Positions 16,559 to 24,705 of a stretch of DNA of 64,000 bases are shown in pieces. The notes beneath the pieces were generated by a model that was given only the letters and a program-made list of their open reading frames with translations, made no database searches and was not told where the DNA came from. Position numbers and translations under genes: made by a program. The DNA comes from Eubacterium sp. AF16-48 (GTDB lineage: Bacteria > Bacillota > Clostridia > Lachnospirales > Lachnospiraceae), in contig NZ_QUHB01000003.1 of NCBI RefSeq assembly GCF_003479405.1, positions 197,291-261,290 on the forward strand, in the 5' to 3' direction. Numbering within the stretch: position 1 is the first letter of the stretch; each line of letters opens with the position of its first letter.

Positions 16559-18122
16559 GAATGTAACATTGATTCCTGCCAGAATACGAGCAGGCAATCG
16601 AATATCTAAGGAAGAAAATAAGCCGAAATTAAGAGTCGCAGCGTACTGCCGAGTCAGTACTGACAGCGATGAACAGGCGGGGAGTTATGAAGTGCAGGTT
16701 CAGCACTACACAGAATATATTGGCAGAAATAAGGAATGGAAACTTGCTGGAACCTATACTGACGATGGAATCTCCGGCACCAATACCAAGGAGCGTGAAG
16801 GATTTAATGAGATGATCGATGACTGTATGGCTGGAAAAGTAGATTTGATTATTACTAAGTCAATCAGCCGATTTGCAAGAAATACCATCGACTGCCTAAA
16901 GTATGTAAGACAGCTGAGAGAAAAGAATATAGCCATCATATTCGAGAAGGAAAACATCAATACCCTAGAGGCATCTGGGGAGCTGCTCCTTACTATCATG
17001 GCTTCGCTTGCACAGCAGGAATCAGCATCCTTATCACAGAACGTAAAGTTGGGACTGCAGTTCCGATACCAGGAAGGAAAGGTAGTAGTGAACCATGAGC
17101 ATTTCCTCGGATATACGAAGGATGCAAAAGGAAACCTAATCGTTGATAAGAAAGAAGCGAAGGTTGTGAAGCGTATCTTCCGAGAGTATTTGGAAGGGGC
17201 AAACTTTAGAGATATCGCAATGGGACTGGAACGAGATCATATTAAAACCGGAGGAAAACGTTATAAATGGCATATGAGTACGGTTCGTGGAATTCTTTCA
17301 AATGAGAAATACATTGGTGATGCACTTTTGCAGAAGACCATCACAACAGATTTTATCGAAAAAACAAGAATTAAAAACGATGGAACGGTTCCCCAGTATT
17401 ATGTAAAAAACAGTCAGGAAGCAATCATACCGAGAGATGTATTCACCCAGGTTCAAGAAGAAATGCTAAGAAGAGCCGATATGACAAGTGGAAGAGATGG
17501 GAAGAAACGAAGAATCTACTCTAGCCGATACGCACTCTCAAGCATTTGCACTTGCATGAAATGCGGAGATATTTATAGGCGAGTGGCTTGGAATAACCGA
17601 GGCAAGAAATCAATAGTATGGAGATGCTGCACAAGAGTGGAAAATGGACCATCGGGTTGCACAGCACCGACAGTGCCGGAGGAAGAACTTCAACAGGCAG
17701 TTATCGATGCCATGAATGCTGTATTGGAGAGTTCCAAGGATGTGATAGCTATATTGGAAGAGAATATTCTGGAAGTTGTCAGCCAAGACAATTCTGATGA
17801 AATTGAGGAAATTAACAAGACCATTGCATAAAAGCAAAAGGAACTCTTGGAATTGGTACACAGCAAAAAAGATTATTCGAAATGTGCTGATGAAATGGAA
17901 AAGCTTAGGCAGAATAAACAGCTGCTTTTGGTAAAGCATGCTCAGACCGAAGGCACCAGACAGCGAATCAATGAACTTGTAGCCTATGTTAAAACACAGG
18001 ATACTCAGATAACCGAGTATGATGATAAGCTAGTAAGGAAATACATCGATCAGATAAAGATTTATGACGATAAGTTTGTGGTCTGCTTTAAGGCCAAGAT
18101 GGAAATCAATGTTTTAAGATAA
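16551..18122 (+). pseudogene. Large serine recombinase 3, nonsense codon near the C-terminus
   Basis: The N-terminal resolvase domain is complete, with the serine at residue 36 (AAYCRVSTDSDEQ) and ITKSISRFARNTIDCL. The recombinase domain (YIGDALLQKTITTDF) and zinc-ribbon (CTCMKCGDIYRR) follow. At 17829-17831 a TAA interrupts the coiled coil after EEINKTIA. The same frame continues KQKELLELVHSKKDYSK to 18122, so CAA probably became TAA. The catalytic half would still be made, but the coiled-coil tail that controls synapsis direction in large serine integrases is lost. The perfect hairpin at 18143 ends the cassette. Confidence 0.85.
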
Positions 18123-18142
18123 AATATAAAGAAATTAGCAGC

Positions 18143-18168
18143 GTCCAGACGGAAGTCTGGACATTTTA
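18143..18168 (+). terminator. Terminator after the recombinase cassette
   Basis: GTCCAGAC - GGAA - GTCTGGAC is a perfect 8-bp stem with a tetraloop, followed by ATTTTAATTT. Confidence 0.75.
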
Positions 18169-18221
18169 ATTTACAAATAATAAAATTATATGAAAAATAA
18201 TTTAGAAATAATTGCGATATA

Positions 18222-18250
18222 TTGACAAATATAGTTGAAATGTGTATGAT
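18222..18250 (+). promoter_or_regulatory. Promoter of the GHKL ATPase operon
   Basis: TTGACA (18222-18227), 17 bases, TATGAT (18245-18250). It lies just after the recombinase terminator and 32 bases before the first gene, making the operon an independent transcription unit. Confidence 0.75.
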
Positions 18251-18281
18251 AAAATAAAAATGTACGATAAGGAGAAAAATT

Positions 18282-18506
18282 ATGGCTGAATCGAAGCATG
18301 ATAAATTTATAAGAGTTGCTGAAGCTAGAACAAACAAAATTATTGATATGATTCGACTTTTAAGTAACTGCTCTAATACCGCAACATATGAATACACTGA
18401 TGAAGACGTAAAAAAGATTTTCTCTGCACTAGAATCAGAATTAAAAACTTGTAAAAGCAAGTATCAGGATAATAGCAATAAAGAAAGCAAATTTACGTTG
18501 AGGTGA
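18282..18506 (+). CDS. Small helical protein, first gene of the GHKL ATPase operon
   Basis: The 74-residue product begins MAESKHDKFIRVAEARTNKI and is predicted almost entirely helical, with a conserved-looking LLSNCSNTATYEYTDEDVKK turn and a final helix. GGAG lies upstream of the ATG. The next gene begins five bases after its stop. Similar short proteins starting M-A-E-x-K-H-D-K-F occur in other Firmicutes as hypothetical proteins. An accessory subunit or regulator is possible; there is no DNA-binding or catalytic motif. Confidence 0.7.
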   Translation: MAESKHDKFIRVAEARTNKIIDMIRLLSNCSNTATYEYTDEDVKKIFSALESELKTCKSKYQDNSNKESKFTLR

Positions 18507-18511
18507 TTTAG

Positions 18512-20425
18512 ATGACTATTGAATGGAAGTTTCCGCATAATGGATTTGGACAAGTGCGTGGAGTATCGGACGCAGGCATTGAAACCTTTACAGGAACAGA
18601 GATACAGTCGCTTGCAAGAGAAATTTGTCAAAACTCATTAGATGCAGCGGTGGAAGGCAGTAATGCGACCATCAAAGTTGATTTTGAACAGTATAGAATT
18701 CCTTCTTCTGATATTCCTGGATATGAGCAGTATGCTTCTAAAATTCAGAAGGCTTATGATTATTGGTCGAAAAAGAATAGTGAAAAGACCATTAAGGTAC
18801 TGACAAAGGCATTAAATGCAATTAAGAAGCCTAATACAGTTGTTTTGCGAATTAGCGATTTCAACACAACTGGACTTAGCCATCCATATGAGGATAGTGA
18901 CGAAGGCTGGAATGCATTGACAAAACTCGATGGTGGTGCGACAAAAACGGGTGATAAAGCCGGAGCATTTGGAATAGGAAAGAACGCACCATTTACAAAT
19001 TCGGATTATAGATTAGTTTTTTATAGAACTCTAAATGAAGATCAAGAGACTGCTGCACAGGGAATGTCACGCTTTATATCTTTTCCAGAAGATTTAAGCA
19101 ATAGTATGAATACGATGACAACTGGAATTGGTTATTACGGAAATCCGGAAGGTAACTTACCTGTTGATTCTATCAGTGAGTTGGAAAAACTATATCAGAG
19201 AACTGAGATTGGTACAGATGTTTTTGTGTACGGATTTAATGCGGGACATGAATGGAATAGCGATGTAATTAACGAGGTTCTAGAAAATTTCTTGATGTCT
19301 ATTCACAAGAATTTATTAAGTGTTACAGTTGACAATAAAGTCATCGATAACTCTACGCTTGCAAGTTATCTCAGCACGTATAACTCAAAGATAAAAAATG
19401 CATATTGGTACTACCAAGTGCTTGTTCGACCTGAAACAAAAGTGTTCAAAAAGGACTTTCACGGGATGGGAACTCTAAAACTTAGCGTTCTGGTCGATCC
19501 TTCGGAGAAATTGAATAGAAAAATTCTCATCACTAGATCTTCCGGAATGAAATTGTTTGCATTGGGTAGTATGTCGAGAATTATTTCATTTTCTGGTGTG
19601 CTTGAAATGGGAGGTAAAGAGCTTAATGAATTCTTTAGAGAAATGGAAACGCCAGCACATGATAAGTGGTTGCCAAGCAGACACTCAACAAATGTGCCGC
19701 TTGCAAAAGAATATAACAATGAGCTAAAGGATTGGATAAGAGGCTGTATTCAAACGTTGGGCGAACATTCCAGTGACGATGAAATTGAAGTTGCAGGTTT
19801 GGCTGGTGTTCTTCAGAAGGAATCGGATAAGACTAATCAGCGTGGAGATGACAGTAATAAAGAAAGTCTTCAAGATAAGATTGGTTCCATTACAATTCAG
19901 CCTCGAACATCAAAAACAAAGCCAAAGGGTTTATTTTACGGCAGTGATGGAAATGGAAAGTCGAAAAACACGGATACGGAAGGAACCATCGGTTCTGATG
20001 GAGATGATCCAACAACTCGGAATTTAGGTGGTACTAGACATAGGAGTAAAAAGGATTCTCATAAAGGAAGAGCGGAACAAGGTGGACATGATACCGTACA
20101 TAAAAGATATGGTGGAGATATAAACCAAGAACTTAAGAATGTTAGAGTTATAAAGACATCGAGAAACACTTATAGAGTTTCCTTTATTTTGCCACGGGAT
20201 ATTTGTGCAGGGCATGTTGAGATTGTTACAGTTGGTGAAAATGGTAAATCAAATCGACTGGCCATCCATTCTGCATCAGAGTTGATGGGGTGCACAGGAA
20301 TAAAGAAGAGTTCGGAAGGTGTAGATTTTTCTAGTATGAAGGGAAACGAAAAAGTCCAGTTTGAAATCACTTTGCTTGATAACCGGGATTATGCGATGGA
20401 GGTAAATGTATATGAACATAACTAA
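18512..20425 (+). CDS. GHKL-type ATPase, large, putative defence protein
   Basis: The product has 637 residues. The Bergerat ATP-binding fold is clear: N box REICQNSLDA (E37, N41), G1 box ISDFNTTGL (D116, G121) and G2 box GAFGIGKNAPF (151-161). This resembles MORC/Hsp90/MutL-type bacterial ATPases, not two-component kinases, as no His box or dimerisation domain precedes it. A central transducer-like region is followed by a low-complexity, charged linker (about 430-545) and a C-terminal beta domain (about 550-637). GAGGTGA precedes the ATG. It overlaps the next gene by 14 bases. Such ATPases act as molecular clamps and occur in restriction-like loci; the specific role here is unknown. Confidence 0.8.
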   Translation: MTIEWKFPHNGFGQVRGVSDAGIETFTGTEIQSLAREICQNSLDAAVEGSNATIKVDFEQYRIPSSDIPGYEQYASKIQKAYDYWSKKNSEKTIKVLTKALNAIKKPNTVVLRISDFNTTGLSHPYEDSDEGWNALTKLDGGATKTGDKAGAFGIGKNAPFTNSDYRLVFYRTLNEDQETAAQGMSRFISFPEDLSNSMNTMTTGIGYYGNPEGNLPVDSISELEKLYQRTEIGTDVFVYGFNAGHEWNSDVINEVLENFLMSIHKNLLSVTVDNKVIDNSTLASYLSTYNSKIKNAYWYYQVLVRPETKVFKKDFHGMGTLKLSVLVDPSEKLNRKILITRSSGMKLFALGSMSRIISFSGVLEMGGKELNEFFREMETPAHDKWLPSRHSTNVPLAKEYNNELKDWIRGCIQTLGEHSSDDEIEVAGLAGVLQKESDKTNQRGDDSNKESLQDKIGSITIQPRTSKTKPKGLFYGSDGNGKSKNTDTEGTIGSDGDDPTTRNLGGTRHRSKKDSHKGRAEQGGHDTVHKRYGGDINQELKNVRVIKTSRNTYRVSFILPRDICAGHVEIVTVGENGKSNRLAIHSASELMGCTGIKKSSEGVDFSSMKGNEKVQFEITLLDNRDYAMEVNVYEHN

Positions 20426-21296
20426 AAGATTATATACATATCCAGTTCTAAGCGAAGAAAGAGATGATTACACTGATTCTGTCTTTGATGCAGATGTGCA
20501 GTATAAAATGAATGGTGTTAATAATCTGTTGTTTGATTTCGATATAGAAATGGATAACAAAGAACTTCAGAAAATGATCCTGGAAGGTGATGCTGAATAT
20601 GTGATTCATATTGAATGCGCAAACACATCATATAGAACTACAATTCATGATATTTCCAATCACGTAAGCAAAGAAATTCCGATTGGAAGAATTAACGGAA
20701 GAATAGAAATTATCGTTTTAATAGTGACAAAAAAAGATGTTAATCATTTTGTGAATTCTAATTGGGACGATGATTATCAAGGGCTGTCATTCGAACTGTC
20801 GAAAGGAAGTATTCTTGCGTATAAAAATATACCAGCTATTGATATTGTAAAGAATTACGAAGAATTTAACAGCGCAAGTTCAATTTTTAAGGTGTATAAG
20901 CGGTTAACAACAGAACCAAAGCCAATGGAGGTGGAATTGTCAACTGCACAAATTGGTATCGGTTTGGGATTAGAAGAGTATGAGATTTACTCTCGTTTCT
21001 GTGACAAAGAAGAATTTCAACCAATATTGAACTCCATGATGGTTTTCCCTGCCTTAGTATATGTTTTTGAAGAATTAAAGCAAGAGAATGGCATTGAAAA
21101 TTATGCAGGTACAAATTGGTATATTTATTTATCAAAGGCCTATGAGAAACGTGGAGTAGACTTGGAAAATGAGATGTTATATTCAGATAAGACCTCTGTG
21201 CAATTAGCACAGGAAGCAATGGAATTACCGTTGAATGCTGCATTGAGAAAATTTGCAGATTTGTTTGAAACTGATGAGGAAGAGGAGGATGTTTAA
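20412..21296 (+). CDS. Hypothetical partner protein of the GHKL ATPase
   Basis: ATG 20412 has GGAGG nine bases upstream within the end of the ATPase gene, so translation is coupled. The 294-residue protein has a beta-rich N-terminal half (YPVLSEERDDYTDSVFD, IEMDNKELQKM) and a helical C-terminal half with ALVYVFEELKQENGIENYAG. It ends in an acidic tail. There is no membrane segment or nuclease motif. I have no family name. The tight coupling to both neighbours implies a shared complex. Confidence 0.72.
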   Translation: MNITKRLYTYPVLSEERDDYTDSVFDADVQYKMNGVNNLLFDFDIEMDNKELQKMILEGDAEYVIHIECANTSYRTTIHDISNHVSKEIPIGRINGRIEIIVLIVTKKDVNHFVNSNWDDDYQGLSFELSKGSILAYKNIPAIDIVKNYEEFNSASSIFKVYKRLTTEPKPMEVELSTAQIGIGLGLEEYEIYSRFCDKEEFQPILNSMMVFPALVYVFEELKQENGIENYAGTNWYIYLSKAYEKRGVDLENEMLYSDKTSVQLAQEAMELPLNAALRKFADLFETDEEEEDV

Positions 21297-22364
21297 ATGA
21301 AACTATATTTTATGAAAAAAGAAGCACTGGACATCCTTAAATCAAACCTCGATATGGTTTACAACATGTATTTCACAGAAAAGGATAATAAATGGCTTTG
21401 GAAGGTATGTGGAGGAGATCCGTTTGTCGAATTTAAGGAGATACAAGATTTCCAGTTGGCACCGATTGATTCTGATATGTCAAAAGGTGAAGTTGAGTTT
21501 GCGAACTGTAAGATTATTTATCAGCACTTGTCATTTTTGACAGAGTCACAGGCTTGTGATGAAAGACTGTGGGCGGGTCTGTGCCATTCGGTTTATTACG
21601 ATTACCTTAGAAAAAGATGGGACTATGATACAAAATCACCTAAAACACAGAAAGAGGCTGTATCAAATATAAAATCGAGATTTTTCTTTTCTGGTGGTAC
21701 AAGAGCCGGATTATTTAGAAATTCCATAGCCAAGTGTTGGTGGGTTGGAAGAAATACCTATGATCCAAGTAATGTAGCAAATCCATTTGAAAAATTGGAT
21801 ATTATAGGTAGCAACGATATTAGTAGTAAAATTTCCGATATTTTTTACAGTAATAATTTCTCTGCAAATCCGGTTATTTTGAATGGCATCGTTAAAGCAT
21901 TCAAAAACTTCAAAGAGGAAAACACACAGCTTTCACTCAAGGAACATATAAGACCAACATTGCAATTCTTGAATGCAGTAGGCGGTGGAGTTGTTTTAGA
22001 TTGTCTTGATGAGGATGAGATTGCTGATATGCTCATTGATAACATCTATGGAATTTTACAAGGTGATGAGCAGGGGGTAGAGATTGAAGAGGAATCCGAA
22101 GAGTATGAAGATATGGATGTTGATGGCAATGACATATCAGAAGAAGAAAACTCTGAAGATAGTGTTGAAGAAGAGTATATAGTTATTGGTCAAAAAGTCA
22201 ATGTTCGTATTAAGGAAACCGATGAACAAAAAACAATACTGGTAAATTATCTTCCGAATTCCACAAAGATTCCGCCATTGGCAAAAAGCCTTTTAGGCTG
22301 CTGGATTGGAGATGAGGTTCCTTTCCAAGGAAAGACATATATTATAGAAGCAATTCAAAAGTAG
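21297..22364 (+). CDS. DUF6339-like protein with a GreA/GreB C-terminal-like domain
   Basis: The ATG follows the previous stop directly (TAA then ATG), with GAGGAGG upstream. Residues 1-220 match the pattern of DUF6339 proteins (MKLYFMKKEALDILKSN start, RLWAGLCHSVYYDYLRKRW, SRFFFSGGTRAGLFRNSIAKCWW shown in parts). An acidic linker (about 255-290) precedes a last ~65 residues of the form VIGQKVNVRI ... PPLAKSLLGCWIGDEVPF ... YIIEAI. That is the order of the GreA/GreB C-terminal FKBP-like domain, which binds RNA polymerase. The Gre coiled coil is absent. Both domain calls are by eye. It is the last gene of the operon. Confidence 0.68.
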   Translation: MKLYFMKKEALDILKSNLDMVYNMYFTEKDNKWLWKVCGGDPFVEFKEIQDFQLAPIDSDMSKGEVEFANCKIIYQHLSFLTESQACDERLWAGLCHSVYYDYLRKRWDYDTKSPKTQKEAVSNIKSRFFFSGGTRAGLFRNSIAKCWWVGRNTYDPSNVANPFEKLDIIGSNDISSKISDIFYSNNFSANPVILNGIVKAFKNFKEENTQLSLKEHIRPTLQFLNAVGGGVVLDCLDEDEIADMLIDNIYGILQGDEQGVEIEEESEEYEDMDVDGNDISEEENSEDSVEEEYIVIGQKVNVRIKETDEQKTILVNYLPNSTKIPPLAKSLLGCWIGDEVPFQGKTYIIEAIQK

Positions 22365-22370
22365 AGAACA

Positions 22371-22430
22371 GTTAAAAAAGTGTTTTCAGTGGTGACACTT
22401 TTTAACGATAGCCTCGACCTATCGTTAAAA
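22371..22430 (+). terminator. Overlapping hairpins after the GHKL operon
   Basis: GTTAAAAAAGTG (22371-22382) pairs with CACTTTTTAAC (22396-22406). TAACGATAG (22403-22411) pairs with CTATCGTTA (22419-22427). The two stems share bases 22403-22406, so they compete. One of them likely ends the operon transcript. From here to 22640 only short low-value sequence is seen. Confidence 0.5.
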
Positions 22431-22641
22431 GGTTCATGGATATGTTTCCTTTCACGATGGTAATTCATAGACAGCAGTCCTTTCATGTGGAGACTGTGTG
22501 TTTGCTTAGCCGATAAATAAAGGAGTTTCGAGGATTAGAAGTGGGAAAATGGTCGATTTGTCCACCTCTTGTCCACGAAAATTAAAAAAAGAGTGAAACT
22601 AAAAGGTGTTTAGTATAGGATACAGAAGGAGGTAATCCTTT

Positions 22642-23688
22642 TTGAAAAAGAAGAAAGACGAAATAACCATCCGTTCCAGTGCAGCGGAATATTTGACCTA
22701 TGTTGCTTCTGTTGGCGACCAGCAGGACAGTATTGAGATGCGCTATGAGGATGAGAATATATGGTTGACACAGAAGATGATGGCGGCATTGTACGATGTG
22801 GATGTTCGTACAATCAATGAGCATATTAAGAAGATTTATTCCGACTCAGAGCTTGAGGAAGATTCAACTATCCGGAATTTCCGGATAGTTCAAACCGAAG
22901 GTTCCCGTCAGGTGACTCGTGATACAAAGCATTATAATCTTCAAATGATTATTGCGGTTGGATTCAAGGTGAATAATGAACGGGCAGTGCAGTTTCGTAA
23001 GTGGGTCAATGGTATCGTGAAGGATTACACCATCAAAGGCTGGGTCATGGATGACGAGCGTTTGAAGAATGGTGGTTCTGTGCTTACAGTAGAATACTTT
23101 GACCGTTTGCTTGAGCAGATTCGTGAAATTCGTTTGTCCGAGCGTAGATTTTATCAGAAGATAACAGACATCTATGCTACAGCTCTTGATTATGACCGGA
23201 CAGCAAAAACAACAAAGCAGTTCTTTGCAAAAGTGCAGAACAAGATGCACTATGCAGTTCACGGACATACAGCAGCGGAGTTGATTTATGAGCGAGCCGA
23301 TGCAGATAAGCCACATATGGGATTGACCACTTGGGCAGCAGCACCGGAAGGCAAGATTGTAAAAAGCGATGTGAGCATTGCGAAGAATTATCTTTCAGAG
23401 AAAGAAATGCGTTCACTGGAGCGTATTGTATCTGCTTATCTGGATTTGGCAGAGGATCGTGCAGAACGTCATATTCCGATGACAATGGAGGATTGGGCGA
23501 AACGACTGGATCTATTCCTGATGGCAGATGACAGAGAGGTACTTCAGGATGCAGGTAGAATCACAGCAGAAATTGCCAAGGCAAAAGCTGAAACTGAATT
23601 TGAAAAATATCGTGTCATTCAGGACAGATTATTTATGTCTGACTTTGATAAGTACATGCTGGAACTGGAAGAGAATGCGAAGAAGTAG
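22642..23688 (+). CDS. RhuM-family virulence/mobile-element protein
   Basis: The TTG start at 22642 has AAGGAGG about ten bases upstream. The 348-residue product has the RhuM signature: IEMRYEDENIWLTQKMMAAL, VRTINEHIKKIY, RNFRIVQTEGSRQV, YNLQMIIAVGFKVN and the C-terminal KQFFAKVQNKMHYAVHGHTA block. RhuM proteins are widespread in genomic islands and restriction loci; their activity is not established. The N-terminal half resembles a KilA-N/BRO-like DNA-binding domain. The gene seems complete and sits at the right flank of the defence-like operon. Confidence 0.88.
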   Translation: MKKKKDEITIRSSAAEYLTYVASVGDQQDSIEMRYEDENIWLTQKMMAALYDVDVRTINEHIKKIYSDSELEEDSTIRNFRIVQTEGSRQVTRDTKHYNLQMIIAVGFKVNNERAVQFRKWVNGIVKDYTIKGWVMDDERLKNGGSVLTVEYFDRLLEQIREIRLSERRFYQKITDIYATALDYDRTAKTTKQFFAKVQNKMHYAVHGHTAAELIYERADADKPHMGLTTWAAAPEGKIVKSDVSIAKNYLSEKEMRSLERIVSAYLDLAEDRAERHIPMTMEDWAKRLDLFLMADDREVLQDAGRITAEIAKAKAETEFEKYRVIQDRLFMSDFDKYMLELEENAKK

Positions 23689-23870
23689 CAGTGTTTCAAT
23701 CAAATTATTAATTCAGAAAATTAAAGATTTTCATTAAGAGAGGGCAAGCTGGAATTCCTTGAATTAACTTATGTGAAAAAAGAATAGCATAAGAAAAATA
23801 ATATTCTACTGGAGACGGCATGGTAATATATGTATATCCGGTATAGTAACCGACTAAATAGAGGTGAAGC

Positions 23871-24563
23871 ATGATTGAAATAATAAAAATATATAATCAA
23901 ATTCATGGTGATATTTTACTAATGATAATTAAAATAATCATAGGAACATTGCTTATTGTAAATGAAAAATACATATCTCGAAGGTTTAAATATAGTGTAA
24001 TAGTAATTTATTTTGGGATGATGCTAGGATGTTTTATTCCAGGGTACCTTGATTTTTCGGTAAAGGGTATTTTTTTAGGGACAATTGTAGGTTTAATATT
24101 GGGTTGTATAATTGCCAAATATCATAAGACGGATCATATTGCTAATTCACTATTTTTATTAATTTATTTCTATGAAATTATAGGATGCATTTTTTATATT
24201 TTTAATATAAACTTTTCGGAAATACTTGGAGTATATAATTACGATATTGATTATAAAACAATATATGTTGCATTAATTTTTTCCGTTATTTTGACAGTGA
24301 TAAGTTATATTGTTTTCCGTAATAAGAATAATTTTATAAAAATAGTTGAAGAAAATAAATATTTTTGGATAGGTAATTATTTTGTTATGGGAGCGGTTAT
24401 AGGATTTTGTATGTTTCCTATTTATGGACCGGGTGATTGGAATGAGATGAGTATAGAATTGTTAAACGTCACCGATGATTTTCAGGTGAATTGTTTAGTA
24501 ATGTTTGAAGTTGTGATATTAATTGCGTATCGGGAATATAAAAAAACGATAACTAATATATAG
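23871..24563 (+). CDS. Hypothetical polytopic membrane protein
   Basis: The 230-residue product has about six hydrophobic helices (about 14-32, 40-56, 66-84, 92-113, 131-149, 166-183, and one near the C-terminus). There is no transporter signature. GAGGTG lies seven bases before the ATG. The coding sequence is unusually AT-rich compared with its neighbours, consistent with acquisition by transfer. Function is unknown. Confidence 0.6.
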   Translation: MIEIIKIYNQIHGDILLMIIKIIIGTLLIVNEKYISRRFKYSVIVIYFGMMLGCFIPGYLDFSVKGIFLGTIVGLILGCIIAKYHKTDHIANSLFLLIYFYEIIGCIFYIFNINFSEILGVYNYDIDYKTIYVALIFSVILTVISYIVFRNKNNFIKIVEENKYFWIGNYFVMGAVIGFCMFPIYGPGDWNEMSIELLNVTDDFQVNCLVMFEVVILIAYREYKKTITNI

Positions 24564-24705
24564 ATTCAAGTAGTTACTAGATTGGTGGCATTCATGCATT
24601 GGGATAGAGACAGTGTATGTTTTGAGATTTCACATTACCTTTAAAATTAATGGCAATAAAGATATAATATAAAAATAAGTATCTTGAAAAAGGAAGGACT
24701 TTAAA

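Noticed and set aside
22864..23485. Two long minus-strand frames inside the RhuM gene
   Set aside because: These are shadows of a conserved gene with clear motifs on the plus strand.
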